Below, in pieces: positions 55,834 to 62,847 of a stretch of DNA of 64,000 nucleotides. The stretch comes from Larsenimonas salina (GTDB lineage Bacteria > Pseudomonadota > Gammaproteobacteria > Pseudomonadales > Halomonadaceae). A model generated the notes under the pieces. The model was not told the origin of the DNA and did no database searches. It worked only from the letters and a program-made list of their open reading frames with translations. The stretch is from NCBI RefSeq assembly GCF_023736155.1, contig NZ_JAMLJJ010000001.1, forward strand, positions 744,001 through 808,000, in the 5' to 3' direction. Both the position numbers and the translations under genes were made by a program. The stretch's first letter is position 1, and every line of letters starts with the position of its first letter.

Positions 55834-55872
55834 TGCTAGAGTGCGCATATCGGTCGCACGGCCGATATGCGC
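55834..55872 (+). promoter_or_regulatory. Promoter and 5' hairpin of the lipoprotein gene
   Basis: TGCTAGAGT (55834-55842) is an extended -10. Right after it a perfect 11-base inverted repeat, GCGCATATCGG (55843-55853) and CCGATATGCGC (55862-55872), spans the likely transcription start. It could be an operator or a stem at the mRNA 5' end. Confidence 0.45.
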
Positions 55873-55920
55873 TACCGGAAAAACAACAGCGCCAATCGAC
55901 TGAAACGCAGGGGAATCGAC

Positions 55921-56244
55921 ATGGTCGCATCACGCTTGGGCCCGAATGCCAAAACAGCAGGGCTTATGGCAACACTTGGTTGCCTGCTGATGATGTCAGG
56001 GTGTTCCACGATGAACTGGACCAAGCCAAGTGCCGACCATCAGGATCTCGTCATGGATATGGAAGAGTGCCGCGGTCGAAAGGATGCCCTTACCAATGAC
56101 AATCAGCTCGATAATGATTATGGCATCGGCCTTCACTTCTCATCTCTGACCGGCTTTGCGACCTCGTTCTACACCGAGCCGGCCGAGTATCGAATCGATA
56201 ATTGTCTAAGCGCTCGCGGCTGGACCCGCTCGCCTCAATCCTGA
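55921..56244 (+). CDS. Small putative lipoprotein
   Basis: Unrecognised protein of 107 residues. A signal with lipobox (LGCLLMMSGC) gives a lipidated mature part of about 80 residues containing MNWTKPSADHQDL, an acidic stretch with a Cys (MDMEECRGRKDAL) and a C-terminal NCLSARGW, so two conserved-looking cysteines besides the lipobox. Such short Cys-pair lipoproteins are common and of unknown role. The ATG at 55921 has AGGGGA 6 bases upstream; the frame opens earlier but that part overlaps the hairpin. The 3' end overlaps the convergent lipoprotein gene by 10 bases. Confidence 0.72.
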   Translation: MVASRLGPNAKTAGLMATLGCLLMMSGCSTMNWTKPSADHQDLVMDMEECRGRKDALTNDNQLDNDYGIGLHFSSLTGFATSFYTEPAEYRIDNCLSARGWTRSPQS

Positions 56245-56750
56245 GCGCTGGACATACGCTGTCCGGCAGAATCAAGACACTGCTGAACGCGGCCGGTAAA
56301 ACTCTCAAGTTGCTTTTTGACGCCCACTGCAGGCTCGCTGGCAGACGCTTCTATACGTTGGGCATAATCGCTACCAATTCGCGGGCTCGAGAAGTAATAG
56401 TAATTTCCCTCTTCCGGCAGGTGCTGAAAATCGAGCTTGGCGCGAACCGGTACGTCGCTTGCGGCCAAGGTCAGTTCACCCTCGATCTGATGTTCATCCA
56501 CCACCAGTTTTTCAAGCGTGCCCCTGTCGTCCGCCAACTGATCTTTCATGCAGGCAATGGCCGCATCTTCGTTTTCAAAGCGGTACGGGGCGCGAAACTT
56601 GAATGCATTGACGAATACGCCCTGCCCATCGCGCCCGACAACCGTATCGGTCGTTGCGTTCAAGTCGGAACTGATAATATGGTCGCTTGCTGCACACCCA
56701 CTTAAAAGAGCAAATGCGAGCACGCTTGTGACTGTCTTGACCTGTTTCAT
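56235..56750 (-). CDS. Putative lipoprotein
   Basis: Unrecognised protein of 171 residues. The signal VLAFALLSGCAASD has a clear lipobox. The mature part is mixed alpha/beta with FENEDAAIACMKDQL, LTLAASDVPVRAKLDFQHL and a C-terminal helix with a Cys (VQQCLDSAGQRM). I chose the ATG at 56750, with GAAGG upstream; a longer frame upstream carries no signal-like sequence and crosses a likely terminator-bearing region. It is convergent with the preceding gene with overlapping 3' ends, so each mRNA is antisense to the other's end. Confidence 0.72.
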   Translation of the reverse strand: MKQVKTVTSVLAFALLSGCAASDHIISSDLNATTDTVVGRDGQGVFVNAFKFRAPYRFENEDAAIACMKDQLADDRGTLEKLVVDEHQIEGELTLAASDVPVRAKLDFQHLPEEGNYYYFSSPRIGSDYAQRIEASASEPAVGVKKQLESFTGRVQQCLDSAGQRMSSAQD

Positions 56751-57253
56751 GCGTTTCAGACCTTCTTTTCTCGGTTTCACTAAAAAATAAACCCATGGCT
56801 CCGTACAGGCGATGCCATAGGGGCTTTCGATCCAACTTGCACAGAACCGTGGCCCAAAATAAGGCTTAATGAGCTCGCGTTGCTGATGACCATCCCCCAT
56901 TCAACAGCGTAGCACCAAGAAGCTTCAGGCTGTGCCATCCCCACGGCTTGACTTCTTGGGGCTTTTTTATATCCGCTACATACCTCCCCCGTATCTGCTC
57001 GCCAAGCAGCAAAGGTAGTGCAGATTAATTGATGCTGACGCATCGACCCAAGACACGCACAGCGCCGCTCCTCACAGAACAACCGCGTTTGTCGAAATGC
57101 ACGCACTTTACATTAAAACCACACCTCTTAATGAGCGAAGAAAGCATCGCTTCGTGATGCCACTCAAGCACTCGTTTGGCCTCGGACTGGCATTGTCGAG
57201 TAAAGATGCGCGATGATGGCGCCCGCTTAGTTTCCCTTAAAAGGATGTGTGCG
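56751..57253. other. Intergenic region with an orphan plus-strand terminator
   Basis: About 500 bases with no supported protein gene. It contains a strong plus-strand terminator (56915-56968) not preceded by any plus-strand gene nearer than 56244, and a small GCATC/GATGC hairpin near 57145. See the terminator entry and findings. Confidence 0.5.
56915..56968 (+). terminator. Strong orphan terminator, possible end of a small RNA
   Basis: CCAAGAAG (56915-56922) pairs with CTTCTTGG (56952-56959), and CAGGCTGTG (56926-56934) with CACGGCTTG (56942-56950, two G-T pairs), followed by GGC and T6 (56963-56968). Only the plus strand has the T-tract. It could end an unannotated small RNA, or a long 3' extension of the upstream lipoprotein mRNA that would be antisense to the gene at 56235-56750. 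Confidence 0.7.
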
Positions 57254-57748
57254 ATGTCTGATCTATTCAACTCCTACCAGCAGTGGAAGCGGTTCAACCG
57301 TCAGGACAAGCTGGACCGTGAACACCAGGCCGCGATGAAAAAGGTGCTGGCCTCGGGTGCCATGGCGCGCAAGATGGTCGAGGCCTTCAAGAGCATGGCT
57401 GAGAAAGGAGCCGCTCAGGGCGCGTGCTATCGAACGATTTATCAACATCAGTCACGCGAGGGAGAGGCGCTGACTCGCGAAGGCTGGCTGTTCGTACGCC
57501 GTGTGCACGCTGAAGGCGGGTCGACCCGTGTAAGAGCGACTCTTCTGGATGCCTTCACGCTTGAAGACGGTGAGATCGAGTTCAAGGCGGAGCAGGGAAA
57601 GGGCATTACTCTTGAAATCTTTGATGAAATCAGTACTCGCGGCTCAATCAGCATGAGCTGCCGAGTCGATCGTACCGACGACCCGCGCGATACCCAGTTC
57701 ATCACCTTCCTCGACATGGTCAGAGGCGATCTCAAAAATTATCTGTAA
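57254..57748 (+). CDS. Unrecognised cytoplasmic protein
   Basis: 164 residues, no family recognised. The N-terminal 60 residues are charged and helical (SYQQWKRFNRQDKLDREHQA), the rest alternates strands and looks like a compact beta domain (GWLFVRRVHAEGGSTRVRAT; DGEIEFKAEQGKGITLEIF), ending in a helix (FITFLDMVRGDLKNYL). No signal or membrane segment. AAGGA 8 bases before the ATG at 57254 decides the start; an in-frame frame extends 26 codons up without such a site. It stands alone between an intergenic region and the CBS gene. A role near motility is only suggested by place. Confidence 0.75.
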   Translation: MSDLFNSYQQWKRFNRQDKLDREHQAAMKKVLASGAMARKMVEAFKSMAEKGAAQGACYRTIYQHQSREGEALTREGWLFVRRVHAEGGSTRVRATLLDAFTLEDGEIEFKAEQGKGITLEIFDEISTRGSISMSCRVDRTDDPRDTQFITFLDMVRGDLKNYL

Positions 57749-57867
57749 GTCGGGCTTGCGAACTTTTAAGGCTTATCTCAGTCTTAATGGACACGATGCG
57801 ACACTGTGACACGCGGTCCATCTTGAAACGCCGTTCGCACACTACCTGCTGATATAAGGAAAGGGCC

Positions 57868-58482
57868 ATGACCACAGAAACGGTATACAACTCGCTCACA
57901 CTTTCCGGTCTGGAAACTGTTCGCGACATTGCCAAGCCCAAGGCGCGAACTTCCGAGGCCGCGCTCGACATGGACAGCCCGGCCATCGCCCTGCTGACCG
58001 ACTTCGAGGCCAGCCGTGCCCAGACCGTGCCGTCAAGCACCAGCGCGACTCAAGCCATTGCCATCATGAAAAACAATGGCGTACATATGCTCTTGGTCAT
58101 TGATAGCGACGGCCATTTCACGGGCATTGTGGGTGCGCGTCAGCTGTTTGGCGGCCGAGCCATCACGGTTGCAATGAACCAGTACAGTATCGAGCGCAGC
58201 GAAGTCACCGTGGATATGGTCAAGGTCAGCCGTAACGACCTGCATGCTCTTGATTTCAACCGCCTGGAAAAGGCAACACTTGGCGATCTGGTCAAGACGC
58301 TAAAGGAATCCGGCGACCGCCACATTCTGATCAAGGACAGCTGCGATCAAAATGGCTGCCGCATCAGGGGCGTCATCTCTGCCGCAGACATTACCCACGC
58401 CCTCGGGATTGACCTCGATCACCCGCCTGAGGCGCACAGCTTTTCGGCCATCTGTTCTGTCGTGCTCGGTCACGAGCTTTAA
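57868..58482 (+). CDS. CBS-domain pair protein
   Basis: 204 residues with two CBS-type repeats. The first (about 55-120) has TSATQAIAIMKNNGVHMLLV followed by IDSDGHFTGIVGARQLF; the second (about 145-190) has SGDRHILIKDS then RIRGVISAADITHALGID. CBS pairs bind adenosine nucleotides and usually act as sensors for a partner, but no partner domain is present. The first 50 residues are unassigned. A perfect terminator follows. Function unknown. Confidence 0.82.
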   Translation: MTTETVYNSLTLSGLETVRDIAKPKARTSEAALDMDSPAIALLTDFEASRAQTVPSSTSATQAIAIMKNNGVHMLLVIDSDGHFTGIVGARQLFGGRAITVAMNQYSIERSEVTVDMVKVSRNDLHALDFNRLEKATLGDLVKTLKESGDRHILIKDSCDQNGCRIRGVISAADITHALGIDLDHPPEAHSFSAICSVVLGHEL

Positions 58483-58532
58483 GGGTCACAAGCTCCAAGA
58501 GTCACACCCTGAGAGTCACGAACGCTTCGGTC

Positions 58533-58559
58533 AAAACGCCTGCACCTGCAGGCGTTTTT
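58533..58559. terminator. Bidirectional terminator, CBS gene / pxpC
   Basis: AAAACGCCTGCA, two-base turn, TGCAGGCGTTTT plus T: a perfect stem whose A- and T-runs serve both convergent genes. Confidence 0.92.
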
Positions 58560-58579
58560 GTGTACATCACATACGCCGC

Positions 58580-59527
58580 CTAGACGCCATGAGACTCAAC
58601 GCCGTCAAGATGTCCAAGCCACTGCGCCCAGCGCGCCCGGGCAAGGCCAATGCCAACCGGTCGCAGATGCAGCGTATCGCCAGGGCAACATTGCCCCAGA
58701 CGCGCCAGCGAATATGGCGTGACTGCGCCGAACTTGGGGTAACCGCCAATGCTTTGACAGTCCGGACCCAAAATGATCGGTGCGCCATCCGGTGGCACCT
58801 GAATGACACCCGGTGTCAGCCCTTCGGAAACAAGCGACGCGCATCGGCTTTCAAGACGCGGCCCTTCGAGTCGGACCCCCATGCTGTCTGCACGCGTATC
58901 CACGCACCACGGTCGATTGAACGCATCAAATAGACTTCGCCCCGAAAACGTGGCGGCTTGCAGGCCCACCACTACATCAAGCACCAACGCCTCATCGAAC
59001 GACCATCTGGTCGCGTCCGGCTGGGTTCGAAGAGACGGGAACCCGGGCGCATACGTGAGCGCATCGCCCACCGTCAGCTCATCCCCCTCGCCATGAAGCC
59101 CTCCGAGCGGCTCTCGGGCCAGCGCCGTCACGCTTCCAAGTTCAGGCGCTACCTCGAACCCGCCAGCGACCGCCAGATAGCTTCGAAGCCCTTGAACCGG
59201 GGTATCAAACATCAGGGTCTGGCCGCCCTCGACCACAAAGCAGCCGCCCGGGCTCACCGGCACGTGATCAAGCCGAGCGCCTAGATCCGCCCCCGTTAAC
59301 GCAACGGTCGTTGACGCCGAAAACGTCAGAGCAACCTGCCCTAGCGTGATTTCAAGTACCGGTGCCGTATGCGCATTACCGAGCAGTGCGTTGGCAACGC
59401 GCAGCGAGAGATGATCAAACCCGCCCCCCTGCCCGAGGCCCAGATGGCGCACCCCGAATCGACCCAAATCCTGCACTCGACACCCACCGTCGAGCCGAGT
59501 GATCGAACAGCTTGCCGAATCAGTCAT
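58580..59527 (-). CDS. pxpC: 5-oxoprolinase subunit C (biotin-dependent carboxylase-like)
   Basis: Part of the ATP-dependent 5-oxoprolinase PxpABC, which opens 5-oxo-L-proline to glutamate. The 315-residue product of the KipA/urea amidolyase C-domain family has QDLGRFGVRHLGLGQGGGFD near the start, DSMGVRLEGPRLE and IQVPPDGAPIILGPDCQSIG with GGYPKFGAV late. The start at 59527 has GGAG 7 bases upstream and overlaps the pxpB stop by eight bases. Confidence 0.93.
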   Translation of the reverse strand: MTDSASCSITRLDGGCRVQDLGRFGVRHLGLGQGGGFDHLSLRVANALLGNAHTAPVLEITLGQVALTFSASTTVALTGADLGARLDHVPVSPGGCFVVEGGQTLMFDTPVQGLRSYLAVAGGFEVAPELGSVTALAREPLGGLHGEGDELTVGDALTYAPGFPSLRTQPDATRWSFDEALVLDVVVGLQAATFSGRSLFDAFNRPWCVDTRADSMGVRLEGPRLESRCASLVSEGLTPGVIQVPPDGAPIILGPDCQSIGGYPKFGAVTPYSLARLGQCCPGDTLHLRPVGIGLARARWAQWLGHLDGVESHGV

Positions 59528-60236
59528 GTCGCGCTCCTTCAAAGGGGGTGTCATCACCGCCATGGTTCAAGAACGTGGCGTGATCGATCGGCTTGAAGCG
59601 CACGGTATCGCCGGCTCGGTACAGGGTGTAGCCTTCGCGCTTGATATCGAAAAGGCGCGTCGGGCACCGGCCGATGATGTTCCATCCCCCCGGGAGCGCA
59701 CTCGGGTAAACCGCCGTTTGGATGCCGGCGATTCCCACACTTCCCGCCGCAACCCGTTTTCGCGGGGTCGATAACCTTGGCATGGCGATGGCCTCATCCA
59801 CCGCCCCCATGAACCCGAACCCGGGCGCAAAGCCCAGCGCGAAGACCCGATACTCGCGGGAGACATGACGCTCGATAACCTCGTCGACCGACAGCTTCGC
59901 CTTATCCGCGATGACCTCGAGTTCGGGGCCAACGCGCGGGTCAAACCAGACCGGCAGTTCATGCACCTGCCCGCTGGCCTCTGCCCGCTGGCCTGCCGCC
60001 TCGAGCGCCCGTTTTATCGCCTCTCGCACATGAGCCTCATCCGTGCGCGCATCGTTAAAATGCACCAGTACCGTCGTGTAGGACGGAGTGAGATCGATCA
60101 CTGCGTCTGCAAGTTCGTCTCGGAGTTGTTCGCAAAACGCCATGATGACATCGACATGGCGGGTATCGATCTGATCGAACAGGCGTACCAACAGGCAATC
60201 AAGGCCGACACGCTCGATCTCAACGTTTACCGTCAT
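59520..60236 (-). CDS. pxpB: 5-oxoprolinase subunit B
   Basis: Partner of PxpC in oxoproline cleavage; KipI / allophanate hydrolase subunit 1 family. The 238-residue product has VIDLTPSYTTVLVHF, DEVIERHVSREYRVFALGFA with PGFGFMGAV, and AGSVGIAGIQTAVYPSALPG then GGWNIIGRCP, all family hallmarks. It overlaps pxpA by four bases. Confidence 0.95.
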   Translation of the reverse strand: MTVNVEIERVGLDCLLVRLFDQIDTRHVDVIMAFCEQLRDELADAVIDLTPSYTTVLVHFNDARTDEAHVREAIKRALEAAGQRAEASGQVHELPVWFDPRVGPELEVIADKAKLSVDEVIERHVSREYRVFALGFAPGFGFMGAVDEAIAMPRLSTPRKRVAAGSVGIAGIQTAVYPSALPGGWNIIGRCPTRLFDIKREGYTLYRAGDTVRFKPIDHATFLNHGGDDTPFEGARHD

Positions 60237-60988
60237 GGCGCACCTCCTTTCAACGCGGCGTGAACGGCCTGAACCGAGGCGATCGACTCGTCATTGTCGC
60301 CGTGAACGCACAGCGTATCTGCCAAAAGCGTGAGCTCGGTTTTACCGTCATGAGCAAGAATCGGCGCTCCGTTTGCAAACGCGACGGCCTGAGCGACGAT
60401 GGCGTCACGATCCTTGTGGACGGCCCCGGGCGTTTGACGGGAAACGAGATGCCCCTCGGCGTCGTAGGCCCGGTCAGCAAAGACTTCGTTCCAGACCGTA
60501 ATGCCGTACTGCCTAGACAGCCGCTCGGTGGCCGAGCGATCCGACACCGAAGTCACCATTAGCGGCAGCTCACGGTCAAACGCCGCCACGGCCGCCATGA
60601 TGGCCTCAAGAACGTCCGGGTTACGCATCATGTCGTGATTGAGGGCGCCGTGAGGCTTTACGTAGGAAAGCTCGATCGATTCCGCACGACAGGCGGCATA
60701 CACCGCCCCCATCTGGTAGAGCACCATCTGCTCGACTTCATTCGGCGTACACGCAAGCGAGCGCCGGCCGAAACCGACCAGATCCGGATAGCCGGGATGT
60801 GCGCCGACCTGAACGCCGTGGCGCGCGGCCAGGGCGACGGTCTCTCTGAGCGTGACCGGGTCCGAGGCATGAAAACCACAGGCCACGTTGGCGCAATCGA
60901 TCCAGGGCATGACCTCTTCGTCCCGTCCCATTGGCCAGGGCCCAAGGCGTTCCCCCATATCGCAGTTAAGCAGTAGCCTCGTTGTCAT
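60233..60988 (-). CDS. pxpA: 5-oxoprolinase subunit A (LamB/YcsF family)
   Basis: Catalytic subunit for ATP-dependent activation of 5-oxoproline. The 251-residue product begins LLLNCDMGERLGPWPMGRDE and shows ANVACGFHASDPVTLRETV, VGAHPGYPDLVGFGRR, and the conserved PHGALNHDMM, all typical. Together PxpABC recycles pyroglutamate formed by glutamine/glutamate cyclisation. First gene of the minus-strand pxpABC operon, with AGGAGG just before the ATG. Confidence 0.96.
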   Translation of the reverse strand: MTTRLLLNCDMGERLGPWPMGRDEEVMPWIDCANVACGFHASDPVTLRETVALAARHGVQVGAHPGYPDLVGFGRRSLACTPNEVEQMVLYQMGAVYAACRAESIELSYVKPHGALNHDMMRNPDVLEAIMAAVAAFDRELPLMVTSVSDRSATERLSRQYGITVWNEVFADRAYDAEGHLVSRQTPGAVHKDRDAIVAQAVAFANGAPILAHDGKTELTLLADTLCVHGDNDESIASVQAVHAALKGGAP

Positions 60989-61041
60989 CGGCGCCCTCCT
61001 TTACATGATTGTTATACGACGTGAATCGCGGGTCAGCTGTC

Positions 61042-61121
61042 TTGACAGGTATAAAATTCGCTGCGTATCTTTGTCAAAGTTTATCGATATTTTATCTACA
61101 AATTAAAATAAAAATATCGAT
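61042..61121. promoter_or_regulatory. Overlapping divergent promoters and an inverted repeat, pxpABC / dctPQM
   Basis: Minus strand: TTGACA (61072-61077), 18 bases, TATACC (61048-61053) toward pxpA. Plus strand: TTGACA (61042-61047), 18 bases, TATCTT (61066-61071) toward dctP. The two share the same 36 bases face to face. Next to them a perfect 11-base inverted repeat, ATCGATATTTT (61083-61093) and AAAATATCGAT (61111-61121), may bind a shared regulator. Confidence 0.55.
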
Positions 61122-61170
61122 GACCGTGTTTGGAATGCGTTTAACGACAACGACAATGGCGGATTCGATC

Positions 61171-62187
61171 ATGCACTACCTGCGCACCCTCAAGACCATA
61201 TTCACCGTGGCAGGCGCGTTTGGCGTACTGAGCCTTGCGCCCGTGACATCAGCCCATGGGGCCCAATGGAACTTTGCCGAACCCTACGGCGATGCCAACT
61301 TCCATACCCAAAATGCCCGGCAGTTCGCCGAGGACGTTACCGAGGCGACCGGTGGCAAGCTCGCGGTCACCGTCCACGCCAACGGCGCGCTCATCCCGCA
61401 CCCTGAAATAAAGAACGCCGTACGCCGGGGCATCGTGCCGGTGGGTGAGCTCTTTCTCTCTCGGCTTGCCAATGAAAATCCGATTTTCGAAGTCGATGCA
61501 CTGCCAACGCTTGCCAACGATTACGAATCCGCCAGACGGTTGTGGCAGGCCTCGAAGCCCGAGATCTCGAAGCGCCTCGAACGTCAGGGCCTGAAAGTGC
61601 TTTACAGTGTGCCCTGGCCGTCCCAGGGCATCTATACGCAGTTCGAACTGACCCAGGCCAATCAACTTCAGGGCATCAAGCTTCGCTCGAACAATACGGC
61701 CACCGAGCGGCTCGCCAAGCGGCTTGGCGCCATTCCGACCCAGACTGAGGCCTCCGATATACCGACCGCCTTCAGTACCGGGCGCGTCGATGCCATGGTG
61801 ACCTCGGTCTCGACCGGGGTGAATACGGCCGCGTGGGACTATGTCTCGCACTTCAACGACGCCAATCTGTGGCTGCCCAAGAACATCGTGATCATTAACC
61901 AGAAAGCCTTCGACCGCCTGGACAAGACCACTCAGCGCGCCGTGATGGACGCCGCCCAAAAGGCAGAACAGCGCGGTTGGGCGATGAGCAAGGCCGAGTC
62001 TGAGTCCGACATGACCGCACTGAAGGATCACGGCATCAAGGTCAATACCCCCACACCTGCGCTTGAAAAGGCCCTCGAGCGGGCCGGCGCCGAACTGGTC
62101 GAGCGTTGGAAAGCGCAGACGGGCTCGGAAGGCGAGGCCATACTCGAGCGCTACCGCCAACTCAGCGCGCGTGACGACAACGCGTAA
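61171..62187 (+). CDS. dctP: TRAP transporter substrate-binding protein DctP
   Basis: Periplasmic solute receptor of a TRAP carboxylate transporter. The 338-residue product has a signal peptide (VAGAFGVLSLAPVTSAHG), then NARQFAEDVTEATGGKLAVT, the ligand-binding Arg region KLRSNNTATERLAKRLGAIP, and VDAMVTSVSTGVNTAAWDY. Start at 61171 with GGCGGA upstream; frames upstream of it carry the promoter and have no signal sequence. Substrate inferred only from context (pxpABC) to be 5-oxoproline or a related compound. Confidence 0.93.
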   Translation: MHYLRTLKTIFTVAGAFGVLSLAPVTSAHGAQWNFAEPYGDANFHTQNARQFAEDVTEATGGKLAVTVHANGALIPHPEIKNAVRRGIVPVGELFLSRLANENPIFEVDALPTLANDYESARRLWQASKPEISKRLERQGLKVLYSVPWPSQGIYTQFELTQANQLQGIKLRSNNTATERLAKRLGAIPTQTEASDIPTAFSTGRVDAMVTSVSTGVNTAAWDYVSHFNDANLWLPKNIVIINQKAFDRLDKTTQRAVMDAAQKAEQRGWAMSKAESESDMTALKDHGIKVNTPTPALEKALERAGAELVERWKAQTGSEGEAILERYRQLSARDDNA

Positions 62188-62198
62188 AGGGAGGCCTC

Positions 62199-62762
62199 AT
62201 GCGATTTTATCTGATGCCGCTTTACCGGCTGGGGGCATGGCTTGCCGGTCTAAGCATGCTGGCCATCGTCACTCTGATCACCGCCCAGGTGCTGTCTCGT
62301 GCGCTTGACCGGATTCTGGTTGCCGTCGGGCACGCCCCGCTTGGGTGGACCATCAGCGGTGTTTCCGAAATCGCAGGCTTCTTATTGGTGGGCGCCACCT
62401 TTCTCGGCAGCGCCTATACCTTCGCAACGAGAGGCCACATTCGCGTGACACTGGTGACCGAGCGCTTGCCCCTTCGGATTCGCGTTCTGCTCGAGGTCGT
62501 CGCGCTGACCCTGGCCCTGGTGCTTACGGGGTATCTGGGCATCGAGCTCTGGGTCCTGCTCGAAGACAGCATCGCCTACAACGAAGTGTCCTATGGCCTT
62601 GTGGCCATTCCTCTGGTCTACCCGCAGGCCGTGTTAGTGAGCGGGATTGCGCTGCTGGCCCTCGCCATCGCTGAGACCCTGCTCAACACCGTGGTCCTTG
62701 GGGTCATCGCCCCCCACCGCCTTGATGCGCCACTGCCCGAGCAGGATAGCGTCGTCGACTGA
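62199..62762 (+). CDS. dctQ: TRAP transporter small membrane subunit DctQ
   Basis: Four-helix membrane subunit, 187 residues. It has hydrophobic segments LAGLSMLAIVTLITAQVLSR, ISGVSEIAGFLLVGATFLGS, LEVVALTLALVLTGYLGIEL and a final helix, with the FATRGHIRVTLVTERLP region between the second and third typical of the family. GGGAGG precedes the ATG, 11 bases after dctP. Confidence 0.93.
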   Translation: MRFYLMPLYRLGAWLAGLSMLAIVTLITAQVLSRALDRILVAVGHAPLGWTISGVSEIAGFLLVGATFLGSAYTFATRGHIRVTLVTERLPLRIRVLLEVVALTLALVLTGYLGIELWVLLEDSIAYNEVSYGLVAIPLVYPQAVLVSGIALLALAIAETLLNTVVLGVIAPHRLDAPLPEQDSVVD

Positions 62763-62770
62763 GGCTCATC

Positions 62771-62831
62771 GACCGACGCTCATCCGTGGCGTCGGTCGCT
62801 TGATCACGAACAAGTGACTGAACAAGTGACT
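62771..62831 (+). repeat. Hairpin and tandem 12-base repeat between dctQ and dctM
   Basis: A perfect 9-base inverted repeat (GACCGACGC at 62771-62779, GCGTCGGTC at 62789-62797) is followed by two adjacent copies of GAACAAGTGACT (62808-62819, 62820-62831). There is no T-tract. It may set mRNA stability between the two genes; the tandem repeat looks like a small duplication. Confidence 0.7.
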
Positions 62832-62847
62832 GAAAGAGAGATCCGCT

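Larger units (their letters stand above)
55517..55920. other. Intergenic region between motA and a lipoprotein gene
   Basis: About 400 bases between divergent genes. It holds the motA sigma-28 promoter near one end and the lipoprotein promoter and hairpin at the other. Between them (about 55580-55800) I see no gene or clear signal. Confidence 0.5.

Noticed and set aside
56751-57000. tRNA- or 6S-like RNA
   Set aside because: No cloverleaf or 6S bubble could be drawn; only the terminator is clear.
61009-61170. Longer dctP start
   Set aside because: It would put the promoter and the inverted repeat inside the gene and place 54 residues before a normal signal peptide.
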